Assembly (NCBI RefSeq): GCF_023715705.1
Contig: NZ_JAMBOS010000005.1
Location: forward strand, 186,001 to 250,000
DNA from: Halalkalibacter oceani
Lineage (GTDB): Bacteria; Bacillota; Bacilli; Bacillales; Bacillaceae_D
Reading direction: 5' to 3'
Length of the DNA stretch: 64,000 nt
In this document: positions 1-14,703 of the stretch, one piece after another
Position numbering within the stretch: the stretch's first letter is position 1
How the letters are laid out: every line of letters begins with the position of its first letter
The notes under the pieces: model-generated
The model's input: only the letters and a program-made list of their open reading frames with translations
The model's database searches: none
What the model was told of the DNA's origin: nothing
Program-made: the position numbers and the translations under genes

Positions 1-334
1 ACGTCCAGAAATAACGACACTTACGCTTCTACGAGTGTAGTTGCTGTATTAGCAGTTCGCCAACGTGTCAGCCCAACAACAGGCTTCAGCGTGGCTAGTC
101 TGATTGTTCTCTTCCTTCGCCCTCAGACGGGGGGCAACCGGCGTAGCCCACTTAGAGTGAGTCCCAGATCCTACCACATGGGCGATGGAGGGTGGAACCG
201 CAGAGTGCTATTAGGCAGCTACTGCGAAGTTGTTGTTTTCTTTGCCAATTATAGGCTTTGGCGTTTTAACGAGGCCGACCCCCTCGACTCGCAACGTAAG
301 CACGACCTATCCCTGTCGAATCCTAAACGTCCCC
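1..334 (-). ncRNA. ssrA: tmRNA (partial, 3' end outside window)
   Basis: Transfer-messenger RNA that rescues stalled ribosomes with SmpB. The 5' end GGGGACG lies at 334-328, followed by the typical GGATTCGACAGGGATAG tRNA-like segment. The tag reading frame occupies 246-211 and encodes GKENNNFAVAA followed by a stop (with the alanine charged on tmRNA, AGKENNNFAVAA); its AVAA end resembles the hydrophobic degron of other Bacillus tags. The T-arm and CCA-proximal acceptor strand (roughly 30 nt) lie beyond base 1, so the gene is truncated by the window. Protein ORFs called across this stretch are spurious. smpB lies just upstream. Confidence 0.95.
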
Positions 335-419
335 ATGATCAGAGAACCTCAGGAATAGTGAGCTTAGCATCACTATTTAATTGAAGGTATGTCCAGAACA
401 TCATTGCTCTGGACTTATT

Positions 420-447
420 ATTATACCATATCGTCACCAGGTTGCAA
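420..447 (-). promoter_or_regulatory. sigma-A promoter of ssrA
   Basis: On the minus strand a -35 TTGCAA (447-442), a 16-nt spacer and an extended -10 TGG-TATAAT (TATAAT at 425-420) precede the tmRNA. Transcription would begin near 413, leaving a leader of about 78 nt before the mature 5' end at 334. The leader holds two perfect inverted repeats (391-414 and 354-377). Confidence 0.65.
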
Positions 448-456
448 CTGTCAGGT

Positions 457-927
457 TTATCCTTTTTGCCGTTCGCGCAGAGCGCGGTCGATATCGCGCT
501 TCGCATCCTGACGTTTCAGCGTTTCACGCTTATCGTAATTTTTCTTCCCTTTGGCCAGACCGATCAGCACTTTGGCAAAGCCGTTTTTCAAATAGACCTT
601 CAACGGAACAATTGAATAGCCTTTTTGCTGCGTCTTACCGATCAGCTCATTGATTTGTTTCTTGTGAAGCAGCAGCTTGCGGGCCCGCACCGGATCGTGA
701 TTGTAGCGGTTGCCCTGCTCATATTCGCTTATGTGCGCGTTATGAAGAAACGCTTCTCCGTTGGAGATGCGGGCGAAGGAATCCTTCAGGTTCATCCGTC
801 CGGCCCGCATCGATTTTATCTCCGTCCCCTTTAAGACAATCCCTGCTTCATATGTTTCTTCGATAAAATAATCATGACCTGCTTTTTTGTTTTGTGCGAT
901 TACATGACCTTCTTTTTTCTTTGCCAT
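457..927 (-). CDS. smpB: SsrA-binding protein SmpB
   Basis: Protein of 156 residues, the usual SmpB length, that binds the tRNA-like domain of tmRNA and delivers it to stalled ribosomes during trans-translation in the cytoplasm. The N-terminus ([19 protein letters not shown]) and the [18 protein letters not shown] segment form the conserved OB-fold core; the C-terminal [20 protein letters not shown] segment is the basic tail that enters the decoding channel. The gene lies between rnr and ssrA, so rescue RNA, its partner and the 3'-5' exonuclease that degrades faulty mRNA are adjacent, as in B. subtilis. A purine-rich ribosome site precedes the ATG. Confidence 0.97.
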   Translation of the reverse strand: MAKKKEGHVIAQNKKAGHDYFIEETYEAGIVLKGTEIKSMRAGRMNLKDSFARISNGEAFLHNAHISEYEQGNRYNHDPVRARKLLLHKKQINELIGKTQQKGYSIVPLKVYLKNGFAKVLIGLAKGKKNYDKRETLKRQDAKRDIDRALRERQKG

Positions 928-995
928 TCTCCTACACCCTTTTGCCTCAAGTCGTTACTTCATCATAGCAAATTGGAAAGTTAGGCGTCAATTTC

Positions 996-3305
996 CTATT
1001 TGCGGCGCTTTTTGCCCTTTTTTCGTTTGGCGCTCGGCGCATTTTCATAAAAGGCCTTCTTCTTTTTCTTTTTCCGTCCTGTTTGTTCCGTTTGCGCTCC
1101 GTTTGGACCGCGCTGCTTCCGCTGTCCGCCGACGATCACCTTCGGCCGCTCTTTCTTTTCACGTGGCTTGCGCGGCTTCATGCCGACAATTTCAAAGTCG
1201 ACAGAGGCTTCGTCGATATTGACGCTGACGACCCGAACTTCAATTTCATCGCCGATGCGGAACACCTGCCCTGTCCGTTCGCCGATCATCGCATAATGCT
1301 TTTCATCGTAGCGGTAGTAATCATCGGTCAAATAGCTGACGTGAACGAGGCCCTCAATCGTATTCGGAAGCTCGACGAACATCCCGAAGTTCGTCACTCC
1401 GCTGATCATGCCGACAAATGTTTCGCCGATTTTATCCTCCATGTACTGCGCTTTTTTCACGCTGTCGGTATCACGCTCCGCATCAACCGCCCGTCGCTCC
1501 CGTTCCGAAGCATGCCTTGTCAAATCAGGCAGAATATCATTCATATGCTCCTGCGTTTGCTGGTCGGTCTTTCCGTTGATCAAATACGTACGGATTAAGC
1601 GGTGCACGAGCAAATCAGGGTAACGGCGGATCGGTGATGTAAAATGCGTATAGAAGTCGGTTGATAACCCAAAGTGACCGAGACTGTTTGTGTCATATTT
1701 CGCCTGCTGCATCGAGCGGAGCATGACGGTGCTAATGACCGTTTCCTCTGGCTCGCCGCGGATTTCATCGAGCAGCTGCTGCAGGGCGCGCGGGTGAACG
1801 GTGTTGGCGTTGCCGCGAACGACATAGCCGAAGTTCGTGATAAACTCCAAAAACTTGTTCAGCTTTTCCGCTTTTGGATCCTCGTGAATCCGGTAAACGA
1901 ACGGCAGCTTCAGCCAGTGGAAATGCTCGGCGACCGTTTCATTGGCAGCAAGCATAAATTCCTCAATCAGCTTCTCGGCAACGGAACGCTCACGTAACAC
2001 GACATCGGTCGGTTTACCTTCTTCATTGACAAGCACTTTCGCCTCTTTAAAATCAAAATCGATCGCCCCACGCTCAAACCGCTTTGTCCGTAAAATTTCG
2101 GCGAGCGTTTCCATTTCTTCAAAAAATGGCACGAGCGCTTCATAGCGTGCGCGCGTTTCTTCGTCTTTCTCGACGAGAATCTTATTCACATCGGCGTACG
2201 TCATCCGCTCCGTCGTTTTAATGACGCTTGGAAAAATTTCATGGCTGACGACTTTCCCCGCCGCGTCAATTTCCATGTGGCAGGAGAGCGTTAAGCGGTC
2301 GACCTGGGGATTCAAGCTGCAGATTCCGTTTGACAGGCGGTGCGGAATCATCGGAATCACCCGGTCAACTAAATAAACGCTCGTCGCCCGGTCGGCCGCT
2401 TCCTGATCAATCGGTGAGCCTTCTTTAATATAATGGCTGACATCGGCGATATGAACGCCAAGAAGGTAGTTGCCGTTTTCAAGCCGTTTGACGTGAACGG
2501 CATCATCGAGATCCTTCGCGTCGGCCCCGTCAATTGTCACGATCGTTTCCTCACGCAGATCGCGGCGTCCATTGAAGTCAGCCGGATCAATTTCATCCGG
2601 AACCTCGTTTGCCTGCCGGATCACCTCATCCGGAAACTCGACCTGAATGCCATGCTTATAGATGATCGATAAAATATCCATCCCCGGGTCGTTTTTATGC
2701 CCGAGAATTTTTATCACTTCCCCTTCTGCGCTCATGCGCCCTTCAGGGTACTTTGTAATTTTGACGACGACTTTATGACCGTCAACCGCTCCTTTCTCAC
2801 TCCCCTGCGGGATGAAGAGATCGTTGGCAATCCGCTTATCATCAGCGGCGACAAATCCATACTTTCCCTGGTCAAGATAGGTTCCGACGACCTCGGTCGT
2901 TCCGCGCTCAAGAATGCGGATCACCTTTCCTTCCGGACGCTGCCCGGAGGAGCGCTGATTTAAGCGGACGAGCACCGTATCCCCGTTCATCGCGCTGCCA
3001 AGGTCCGGATGGCCAACATAAACATCATCCTGGCCCTCTTCTTCCGGGATAACAAAAGCAAACCCTTTTGCATTGCCCTGTACCCGGCCGCGGATCAGGT
3101 TCATCTTCTCCGGGACACCGTAACGGTTGCTACGGGTGCGGACGATCAATCCGCGGCTCTCCATTTCGTTGAGCGCTTTGATCAGCTCTTTAAATTCGTC
3201 ACTTCCGGTCACGCCAAAAGCTTCCTCGATTTCACTTGTTGCTAGCGGCTTTTCTGCTGTCTCGCGAAAGTATGTTAATAATTGCTGGATTTTGGCTTCA
3301 TTCAT
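996..3305 (-). CDS. rnr: Ribonuclease R
   Basis: 3'-to-5' hydrolytic exoribonuclease of the RNB family acting on structured RNA and, with tmRNA, on non-stop mRNA. I take the ATG at 3305 (769 residues) because AAGGAG sits 7-8 nt upstream; an open frame extends 20 codons further without a ribosome site. Order of domains: winged-helix region (about 1-60), two cold-shock domains (about 65-220), RNB catalytic domain with the acidic [12 protein letters not shown] motif, an S1 domain near 620-700, and a very basic Lys/Arg-rich tail ([18 protein letters not shown]). It follows the esterase gene and precedes smpB. Confidence 0.96.
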   Translation of the reverse strand: MNEAKIQQLLTYFRETAEKPLATSEIEEAFGVTGSDEFKELIKALNEMESRGLIVRTRSNRYGVPEKMNLIRGRVQGNAKGFAFVIPEEEGQDDVYVGHPDLGSAMNGDTVLVRLNQRSSGQRPEGKVIRILERGTTEVVGTYLDQGKYGFVAADDKRIANDLFIPQGSEKGAVDGHKVVVKITKYPEGRMSAEGEVIKILGHKNDPGMDILSIIYKHGIQVEFPDEVIRQANEVPDEIDPADFNGRRDLREETIVTIDGADAKDLDDAVHVKRLENGNYLLGVHIADVSHYIKEGSPIDQEAADRATSVYLVDRVIPMIPHRLSNGICSLNPQVDRLTLSCHMEIDAAGKVVSHEIFPSVIKTTERMTYADVNKILVEKDEETRARYEALVPFFEEMETLAEILRTKRFERGAIDFDFKEAKVLVNEEGKPTDVVLRERSVAEKLIEEFMLAANETVAEHFHWLKLPFVYRIHEDPKAEKLNKFLEFITNFGYVVRGNANTVHPRALQQLLDEIRGEPEETVISTVMLRSMQQAKYDTNSLGHFGLSTDFYTHFTSPIRRYPDLLVHRLIRTYLINGKTDQQTQEHMNDILPDLTRHASERERRAVDAERDTDSVKKAQYMEDKIGETFVGMISGVTNFGMFVELPNTIEGLVHVSYLTDDYYRYDEKHYAMIGERTGQVFRIGDEIEVRVVSVNIDEASVDFEIVGMKPRKPREKKERPKVIVGGQRKQRGPNGAQTEQTGRKKKKKKAFYENAPSAKRKKGKKRRK

Positions 3306-3352
3306 AAGTAAAACTCCTTTCGTATTCGAACAGCTCAGGCCCGCATCACACA

Positions 3353-4099
3353 TTAGACTGTCCAATCAAGTTCTTCTAAGAAATGATACACGTCCTTATG
3401 AAGCTGTTCTTTTTCTTTATCTAACGTAATCACATGGGTTGAATTCTCATACCACTTTAAAGTCTTCTCGTCGGTCTCGACGCCCTCATAAATCATTTCC
3501 GCACTGTCCACGTCAATCATCTGATCATGCCGGGCCTGAACGACGAACACCGGGGAATAAATATGATCAAGATGCTCCCTGACCTCAGCAATAAGATCCT
3601 GAAGTCCAAGCAGCGTATCCATCGGTGTTTCCTTAAAGGCATCCATTTCAGCATTAACTTGTTCTTCCGGCTTTTGCTCACGCTTTTTGTATTCCCGGGC
3701 ATAAGCCAGGACACCCTTGTATAAAGCATCCTCTGTTTTCGGCCTCATTGGCGCACACATTGGGACAATACCCTTTATAGGAAAAGTGTAACCGATTTTT
3801 AAGGAGAATACCCCTCCAAGCGAGAGACCGACCACGGCAATTTCATCATGACCGAGCTCTTTTAAATGCTGGTAGCCGACTTTAACATTTTCCCACCAGT
3901 CTTCAGGTCCGGTGCGCACGAGCTGCTCCGGCGGCACCCCGTGTCCGTCATATAAAGGAGCGTGACATGTGTAGCCTTCTTTCTGTAAATACCTTCCGAG
4001 CATTCTGACATCTGCCGTCGTTCCGGTAAAACCGTGCAAGAGCAGAACGGCTCTTTTTCCTCCTTCAAATGTAAATGGCTTAGGAGCAACCACTTTCAT
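3353..4099 (-). CDS. est: Carboxylesterase (Est/YvaK family)
   Basis: Cytoplasmic alpha/beta-hydrolase of 248 residues hydrolysing short-chain carboxylic esters, very close in sequence to the B. subtilis/Geobacillus thermostable carboxylesterase. Oxyanion motif LLHGFTG at about 20-26, nucleophile Ser93 in GLSLGG, Asp192 in ARHDQMID and His222 in STHVITLD form the triad. Start chosen at the third possible ATG (4099), which has GGAGAGG nine nucleotides upstream. Its start overlaps the 3' end of the next upstream hydrolase gene by about 20 nt, so the two are co-transcribed. Physiological substrate unknown. Confidence 0.93.
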   Translation of the reverse strand: MKVVAPKPFTFEGGKRAVLLLHGFTGTTADVRMLGRYLQKEGYTCHAPLYDGHGVPPEQLVRTGPEDWWENVKVGYQHLKELGHDEIAVVGLSLGGVFSLKIGYTFPIKGIVPMCAPMRPKTEDALYKGVLAYAREYKKREQKPEEQVNAEMDAFKETPMDTLLGLQDLIAEVREHLDHIYSPVFVVQARHDQMIDVDSAEMIYEGVETDEKTLKWYENSTHVITLDKEKEQLHKDVYHFLEELDWTV

Positions 4100-4796
4100 C
4101 TTCATCTTCCTCTCCACACAAAAATACTTCGATATTCTTTATTAGTTGTTTCTGTTCAAAACCATGGCAAATCATATGCCTTGCTTCCGGAAGGAATTGG
4201 ATTTCTTTCTCGTTTGATTGGATCGTATCATACAAAAATGTCGCGCTTTTTTGCGGCACGACTTCATCCAGGCCTCCCTGAATGATCAATGTCGGTACTT
4301 GAACACGGCTAATATGCGGGCGGATGCTCTTGACAGCCTGCATAAATTGAAAAACCGCCGTCATCGGCGTATCGATAATCTTTTTTCGATAAAGCTGATA
4401 ATGCTCATCCTCCTCGAGCTCGCCGCGCAAGCTCAGACGGACGACATCCTTCAGCTCGTGCAGCAGCTGTAGCGGGTTAATGTAATAAGCTGCCGCGCTC
4501 AGCAGCACAAGCTTATTGATTGGATACTTGGCCGCAATATAGCAGGCGAGTATCCCTCCCATCGAAAAGCCGATCACAAAGACTTTTTCACAGCGGCTGA
4601 GCAATTCCTCGACCGCGACCTCCGCTACATACACCCATTCTTTATAGGTGACATCCTTTAAGTTGCCATTCGGCCCGTGTCCCGGCAAGGTTGGTGTATA
4701 GACGAGCCATTTTTTCTGTTCGAGAAAATATTCCGCCACAGGCTCAACTTCCCATGGTTCCCCGGTAAAGCCATGCAGACAAAGACAACCGATCAT
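4080..4796 (-). CDS. Alpha/beta-hydrolase, second esterase-like protein
   Basis: About 238 residues with the same fold as the downstream esterase: HGFTG near residue 8, nucleophile Ser78 in GFSMGG, probable Asp177 in GGLDEVVP and His207 in EARHM. The ATG at 4796 is preferred over an upstream GTG because AGGTGAGAGG precedes it. It ends with an acidic, cysteine-containing tail ([11 protein letters not shown]). It overlaps est, suggesting an esterase pair made from a duplication, although sequence similarity between the two is limited to the core motifs. Substrate cannot be predicted. Confidence 0.85.
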   Translation of the reverse strand: MIGCLCLHGFTGEPWEVEPVAEYFLEQKKWLVYTPTLPGHGPNGNLKDVTYKEWVYVAEVAVEELLSRCEKVFVIGFSMGGILACYIAAKYPINKLVLLSAAAYYINPLQLLHELKDVVRLSLRGELEEDEHYQLYRKKIIDTPMTAVFQFMQAVKSIRPHISRVQVPTLIIQGGLDEVVPQKSATFLYDTIQSNEKEIQFLPEARHMICHGFEQKQLIKNIEVFLCGEEDEDESGCS

Positions 4797-4861
4797 CCCT
4801 CTCACCTTTTTCTACGCGACCTTATTTCTTTTATTGTACCCTAATCCCGAGATAAACAATC

Positions 4862-4904
4862 GTTTTTCGTCTTCGGCGCAATAGCGCCATGCGACATGAA
4901 AAAC
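4862..4904. repeat. Nested palindrome in spacer
   Basis: Outer arms GTTTTTC (4862-4868) and GAAAAAC (4898-4904) enclose an inner stem GGCGC-aata-GCGCC (4875-4888). It lies in the 220-nt spacer between secG and the second hydrolase, separate from the secG terminator. The outer arms resemble other hairpins at 12.8, 27.5 and 36.9 kb. Confidence 0.5.
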
Positions 4905-4963
4905 CCGGCCAATTGAAAAAAGGGACCACCGCTGCTGGCAGTTATGTGCCGGCCCTCTCAGAC

Positions 4964-5010
4964 AAACAAAAAAGATGCTTCAAAGTGAACGAACCCCCCT
5001 TTGAAACATC
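4964..5010 (-). terminator. Terminator after secG
   Basis: On the minus strand GATGTTTCAAAG pairs with CTTTGAAGCATC (one mismatch) around a G-rich loop and is followed by TTTTTTGTTTG. It lies 13 nt past the secG stop. Confidence 0.9.
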
Positions 5011-5022
5011 CTGTCGTCTCAA

Positions 5023-5253
5023 TTACATAAAGTAAGCAACGGTAATCGTCAGTAAGAAGAATAACACAGCTAATACAACTGTCGCTTTACTTAAAACGGC
5101 ATCAATGCCGCGTGCTTTTTGTTTTCCAATTAACTGTTCAGCCCCACCTGAGATCGCGCCGGAAAGACCTGCACTTCTTCCAGATTGCAACAGAACGACT
5201 GCAATTAAGCTAATTGATACGATAACGAGTAAAATGGTTGCCACCATTTGCAT
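5023..5253 (-). CDS. secG: Protein translocase subunit SecG
   Basis: Small membrane subunit of the SecYEG preprotein channel, 76 residues, with two transmembrane helices (about 3-22 and 54-74) flanking a cytoplasmic loop carrying the conserved [19 protein letters not shown] segment. Start is the ATG at 5253, preceded by GGAGGTG; the longer open frame upstream lacks a ribosome site. It is followed by a strong terminator and preceded by the eno terminator, so it is its own unit. The position next to rnr/est matches the B. subtilis order. Confidence 0.95.
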   Translation of the reverse strand: MQMVATILLVIVSISLIAVVLLQSGRSAGLSGAISGGAEQLIGKQKARGIDAVLSKATVVLAVLFFLLTITVAYFM

Positions 5254-5309
5254 AGTCGAACACCTCCAAGCCCAGTTTACGCTTCTATTAATGTACCACA
5301 GGCAGGAAT

Positions 5310-5361
5310 AAAAGAGCAAGAGGGTGCGACAAAAGGATTATTTTTTCCTTTCGTCACACCC
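5310..5361 (-). terminator. Terminator after eno
   Basis: Inverted repeat 5322-5361 (minus: GGGTGTGACGAAAGG ... CCTTTTGTCGCACCC) followed by the T-rich CTTGCTCTTTT. It closes the glycolytic operon. A close relative of this hairpin is found at 34464-34499. Confidence 0.8.
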
Positions 5362-5431
5362 CCAGAGCAGCAGGTCGAATCTCAATACCAAGCCCGCTTT
5401 CCTCACCTTGCTTGCCGAGTCTAGTCGACGA

Positions 5432-6736
<1,305 letters not shown>

Positions 6737-6867
6737 TTAGTAAAATATGGGGCTGTTTCAAATTGACGATGGCCTGCGTTCACTACTTGCTTAAGAAGAG
6801 AGCCCCGGTCTCCTCTCTTACCTGAAACCCGGAGTGACGCTGTTCACCGCTTTTTTAGTTTATCGAA

Positions 6868-10363
<3,496 letters not shown>

Positions 10364-10403
10364 GCCGCTAACCTCCTTATTAAAAAACGTTCTGCAAACA
10401 GCG

Positions 10404-10437
10404 GAAAAAGAGAGGCAGAATTATTTTTCTCCTCTCT
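10404..10437 (-). terminator. Intercistronic terminator-like hairpin between gap and pgk
   Basis: On the minus strand AGAGAGG (10437-10431) pairs with CCTCTCT (10415-10409) and is followed by TTTTT. Located just after the gap stop codon and before pgk, it may attenuate or define a processed 3' end. In-operon position makes complete termination unlikely. Confidence 0.55.
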
Positions 10438-10453
10438 GCATCCGTCTACTTGA

Positions 10454-11473
<1,020 letters not shown>

Positions 11474-11597
11474 CTAAAAGTATAAGGCTAATTCTGTGTA
11501 TATCAGGCGGAGTGAACGCCTTGCCGTTCCCCGCACCTGCTGCAATTCTCCGCATTTCATTCAGCTGTTCCTGACGCAACACGGAGTTCTGCCTTCT

Positions 11598-12629
11598 TCA
11601 TTCGCTCCCCGGGACCCGCAGCAATGATTTTGCTGCTGCTTCATCGGTAATTAAAACGTCGCTCGGCCGGTACTTCATATAGGCCGCAATCGCTTCTGCC
11701 TTCGAACGCCCGCCGGCAACAGAGATGACATATTTGTGATCACCTAAGTCATCCAGCTGAAGACCAATCGTCCGTTGCTTATGAATCGGCTGACCGGCCC
11801 GGTTAAAGTAATAGCCAAATGCTTCTGCTACCGCCTCTTCCCGTTTCAGCTTGTCGATAAACGAGCCGGAAGAATCCCGACGCTCCGCCATCATCCGGGC
11901 ATCACCGATACCATGAATAACCGTGCTAGCAGACTTTATCAGTTTTAGGATATCCTGCACGGACGGTTCTAATACAAGGGAAGCATACGCATCTTCACTA
12001 AGTTGATCAGGCACATGAAGCAGGCGGTACTGCGCCTTGGCCCGGCTCGCAAACTCGGCGCTGATCGTATTTGCCTGATTTTCAACCTGCTCTCCAAGCC
12101 CGCCACGCGCCGGTACAAAAACAACTTCACGGGTTTGTGCATCAGGCGTCATCATTTCCGCGACGGCCGCCAACGTTGTCCCTCCCATAACGGCAACGAC
12201 ATCTTTTGGCCTCAGCCTTGCTTTTAATTCACCAATACAGGCGCGCCCCATTTCGCGCTTCACCCAGGAATCCTCGTCGCTATCTCCGGCTACAACAAGC
12301 ACCTGCTTGACACCGAGCTGTTGGGAAAGACTCATTTCCAAATGTCTTAATCCTAAAAGCTCCTTCATCACATCCTCAAGCTGGCTGAATAGCTGTTCAC
12401 CCTCTTCAGTCACACTCATTCCCGCGGTCGCAAAGTGCACAAGGCCCTGCTCTTTCAGAAAGGTCACCTCGCCTCTCAACACCCGTTCTGATAGCTGAAG
12501 ATTTGTAGATAGACTGCGCCTTCCTATTGGTTGCATCAGCTTAATATAATGGAGAATCCGATAGCGTTTTACCATCACATCAAGCAGATCCGGTAATAAT
12601 TTCTTCTGGATATCCAATAATCCTTGCAT
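11598..12629 (-). CDS. cggR: Central glycolytic genes regulator CggR
   Basis: SorC/DeoR-family repressor of the gap operon whose effector is fructose-1,6-bisphosphate. 343 residues from the ATG at 12629, which has GGGAG nine nt upstream; an upstream in-frame GTG is less likely. An N-terminal winged HTH (PIGRRSLSTNLQLSERVLRGE) is followed by the sugar-phosphate-binding domain with GGTTLAAVAEMM, FVPARGGLGE, VHGIGDA and SVAGGRSKAEAI. It is the first gene of the glycolytic cluster and is autoregulated through the operator just upstream. Confidence 0.97.
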   Translation of the reverse strand: MQGLLDIQKKLLPDLLDVMVKRYRILHYIKLMQPIGRRSLSTNLQLSERVLRGEVTFLKEQGLVHFATAGMSVTEEGEQLFSQLEDVMKELLGLRHLEMSLSQQLGVKQVLVVAGDSDEDSWVKREMGRACIGELKARLRPKDVVAVMGGTTLAAVAEMMTPDAQTREVVFVPARGGLGEQVENQANTISAEFASRAKAQYRLLHVPDQLSEDAYASLVLEPSVQDILKLIKSASTVIHGIGDARMMAERRDSSGSFIDKLKREEAVAEAFGYYFNRAGQPIHKQRTIGLQLDDLGDHKYVISVAGGRSKAEAIAAYMKYRPSDVLITDEAAAKSLLRVPGSE

Positions 12630-12647
12630 CTGCCACACTCCCAGTTG

Positions 12648-12683
12648 GACATAAAATGTCCCTCATAGACTTTTTTCGTCCCG
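12648..12683 (-). promoter_or_regulatory. CggR operator
   Basis: On the minus strand two direct repeats are seen: CGGGAC-N6-AGTC, four bases, then AGGGAC-N6-TGTC. This matches the known B. subtilis CggR operator layout CGGGAC-N6-TGTC-N4-CGGGAC-N6-TGTC with one mismatch per repeat. It lies about 33-68 nt downstream of the predicted start site, the roadblock position used in B. subtilis. Confidence 0.9.
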
Positions 12684-12722
12684 ATAAAGCCAAAAAAAGA
12701 CCAGATCCTTATCTACGCTTTT

Positions 12723-12751
12723 ATTTTAACAAGGATACGGCCGGGCGACAA
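12723..12751 (-). promoter_or_regulatory. Probable sigma-A promoter of cggR-gap operon
   Basis: Minus-strand -35 TTGTCG (12751-12746), 17-nt spacer and extended -10 TGT-TAAAAT (12728-12723). Its distance to the CggR operator supports it. The -35 is imperfect. Confidence 0.55.
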
Positions 12752-12792
12752 GTTATATTTCACTCAATTTTTCAAGAAAACACTGCTCGTTT

Positions 12793-12831
12793 TTCTTAGA
12801 AGCGGCGCGCGGAGCCGACGCCCTTCCTCAA
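12793..12831. repeat. Short dispersed repeat fragment
   Basis: Bases 12793-12817 match 27528-27552 at 23 of 25 positions, and 12807-12831 match 27607-27631 at 22 of 25. It sits between the glutaredoxin-like gene and the cggR promoter. A hairpin AAGAAAAC/GTTTTTCTT immediately precedes it. Confidence 0.6.
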
Positions 12832-12847
12832 AGCAATTAGAAAATGA

Positions 12848-13105
12848 TTAGACTTTCTTAGTTTCTTGCCTTTCAAGTAAACGCTTCCTTACCTTTTCTT
12901 TCGAAATCTGACCAAAATCGACTTCTTCCGTTCCAATCCGGACGACCGGGATCATAATTTGATACTCTTCCAATAACTGATCATCCTGATAAATATCGAT
13001 AATCGTCAGCGTAAACGGAATGTCCCGTTTCAACTCCTCCAGCACTGCGACTGCTTTATCGCAAAGCGGGCATTCCGTTTTCGATAACAGTTCTACCTCC
13101 AGCAT
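12848..13105 (-). CDS. Glutaredoxin-like thiol-disulfide protein
   Basis: 85 residues with a thioredoxin-fold start, LLSKTECPLCDKA, giving a CPLC redox pair at about 12-15, then an IDIYQDD strand and a cis-proline segment IMIPVVRIG. This is the small glutaredoxin family (DUF836 type). Its partner is unknown. It lies just after rpoN and before the cggR promoter, a common arrangement in Bacillaceae. The two hypothetical neighbours' spacing (26 nt to rpoN) suggests co-transcription with sigma-54. Confidence 0.82.
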   Translation of the reverse strand: MLEVELLSKTECPLCDKAVAVLEELKRDIPFTLTIIDIYQDDQLLEEYQIMIPVVRIGTEEVDFGQISKEKVRKRLLERQETKKV

Positions 13106-13131
13106 CCGTTCTGATCTCCCTTTTTATTCAT

Positions 13132-14466
13132 TTACTCAAAGCGTTTTCGTTTGGATGAAGACGGAATCCCCAGTTCGTCGCGGTATTTGGCGATGGCTCT
13201 TCTGGAAACCGTTATCCCTTCCCGCGCTTTAAGCTCAGCTACTATTTTAGCATCAGAAAGTGGTTTTTGCTTATTTTCTTTCGCGATTAATTGCTTCATA
13301 TGCTCTTTAATCGATTGGCTTGATGTGCTGTCGCCATTGCCCGCTTTCACCGCCGAGGAGAAAAGCGCCTTCAGCTCGATGACGCCCCGCGGGGTTTCAG
13401 CGTATTTATTTGTGGTCGCCCTGCTTACCGTCGATTCATGAACCCCTATTTCATCGGCAATTTGCCTTAACGTCAATGGTTTTAGCACACCATTATGGAG
13501 AAAATAATCAACTTGGTGCTTCGCAATTGCCTCGCCAACCTTGATAATCGTCTGCTGTCGCTGCTGAATGCTCCGGATCAGCCAGTGTACCTGCTGCACC
13601 TTTTCCTTCGCATAAGTTGAAGCAGTCTGATCCTTAGAGCTGAGCAGTAACCGTTCGTAATGCGTATTAAGACGGACCGTCGGAATAAGCTCATCATTCA
13701 ATTGAACATGGAGCCGGTCCTGTTCTCGGAAAATTTTGATTTCTGGCGTCACAAATGGAATCGGCTCCGCACTGAACTGCAAGCCCGGTCGTGGATCGAG
13801 TGTTTGGATGAGATCATTGACCTGCTGGATCTCATATAACGTCACATCAAGTGCAAGCGCCACCTCTTTCCATTTCCGTCTGGCGAATTCCTCCATATAC
13901 AGCCCGACAATTTTTTCTGCCAACGGCTGACGCTGCGGCAACCGTTCCAATTGCAGCAACAGGCATTCCTGCAGGCTTCTCGCGCCGACCCCGGCCGGTT
14001 CAAAGCGCTGCAAGATCTCTAGCAATTCTGCTCCCTGTTCAACGGTTAATTTCGCCTCCTGACATACTTCTTCAAAAGGACGTGAAAAATAACCGTCTTC
14101 TCTCAGGCTATAAATAAAATAAGTGATTACTTTTTTCGTTGTGTGAGATAGACGCAGCTCGGTGAGCTGATCAAGCAAATGATCATTTAAGCTTCTGCGG
14201 TCAATGACGGCATAATCAAGCGGAGACATCCTTTCCTCCCGCCCTGACGGTTCATAGACCGGGTAGGTGTGTACATCGAGAAACTCTTCTTTCACCACTT
14301 TATCATCAGGCTGTTCCTGCACATCAAGTAACGGGTTTTCAAGCGCCTGCTCCTGGAGGTACTCAGTCAGGTCCGCGGCTGAATATTGCAATAAACGAAT
14401 CGCCTGACTCAATTCCTGAGTCATCACGAGGCTTGTTGACTGCTGCTGAAAAAGTCCAAATTCCAT
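13132..14466 (-). CDS. rpoN: RNA polymerase sigma-54 factor (SigL)
   Basis: Sigma factor for -24/-12 promoters that needs bEBP activators; in Bacillus it controls arginine, levan and acetoin catabolism. 444 residues. Region I is Gln-rich (FQQQSTSLVMTQELSQAIRLLQYS), the core-binding domain follows (about 65-270), then the HTH with LRQIADEIGVHESTVSRAT, and the RpoN box as SRRAIAKYRDELGIP near the C-terminus. No bEBP gene lies in the window. GGGAGGGGG precedes the ATG. A cre-like box lies upstream (14507-14520), consistent with the known CcpA control of sigL. Confidence 0.96.
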   Translation of the reverse strand: MEFGLFQQQSTSLVMTQELSQAIRLLQYSAADLTEYLQEQALENPLLDVQEQPDDKVVKEEFLDVHTYPVYEPSGREERMSPLDYAVIDRRSLNDHLLDQLTELRLSHTTKKVITYFIYSLREDGYFSRPFEEVCQEAKLTVEQGAELLEILQRFEPAGVGARSLQECLLLQLERLPQRQPLAEKIVGLYMEEFARRKWKEVALALDVTLYEIQQVNDLIQTLDPRPGLQFSAEPIPFVTPEIKIFREQDRLHVQLNDELIPTVRLNTHYERLLLSSKDQTASTYAKEKVQQVHWLIRSIQQRQQTIIKVGEAIAKHQVDYFLHNGVLKPLTLRQIADEIGVHESTVSRATTNKYAETPRGVIELKALFSSAVKAGNGDSTSSQSIKEHMKQLIAKENKQKPLSDAKIVAELKAREGITVSRRAIAKYRDELGIPSSSKRKRFE

Positions 14467-14487
14467 GCCAAACCCCCTCCCACTTTT

Positions 14488-14493
14488 ATTATA
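14488..14493 (-). promoter_or_regulatory. -10 element of rpoN promoter
   Basis: TATAAT on the minus strand, 22 nt before the rpoN start. No convincing -35 is found at 16-18 nt; the expected place is covered by the cre-like box. Confidence 0.5.
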
Positions 14494-14506
14494 GCATATT
14501 TTTCAA

Positions 14507-14520
14507 TGAAAGCGTTTTCT
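14507..14520 (-). promoter_or_regulatory. cre-like CcpA box upstream of rpoN
   Basis: AGAAAACGCTTTCA on the minus strand matches TGWNANCGNTNWCA at 13 of 14 positions. It covers the expected -35 region of rpoN, so CcpA binding should block transcription. Confidence 0.7.
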
Positions 14521-14686
14521 TATCAATATGCAACAGAGCTTGCGACAATGCGTGAACCGCTTGGCTGTTTTTTTGTTTTTCGCTCTCTGAGGTTTTGCTG
14601 TTTGAGAAAAACGAAAAACGGATAACATGAAAGGAGGGTTTATTTAGCTTGATAGGGAATAGTTATGAAGAAAAGAAGTGTTCTCA

Positions 14687-14703
14687 TTTGACCTTCTTTG
14701 ACC
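14687..14703 (+). promoter_or_regulatory. CtsR operator of clpP
   Basis: TTTGACC-TTC-TTTGACC is the exact reverse complement of the CtsR heptad repeat GGTCAAA-N3-GGTCAAA. It overlaps the -35 and spacer of the clpP promoter, so the heat-shock repressor CtsR should occlude RNA polymerase. Confidence 0.93.

Noticed and set aside
91-384. 97-codon plus-strand frame
   Set aside because: It is antisense to the tmRNA gene.
11551-11595. 14-codon frame (ATG overlapping the cggR stop)
   Set aside because: Very short, no own ribosome site; probably chance in the cggR-gap spacer.
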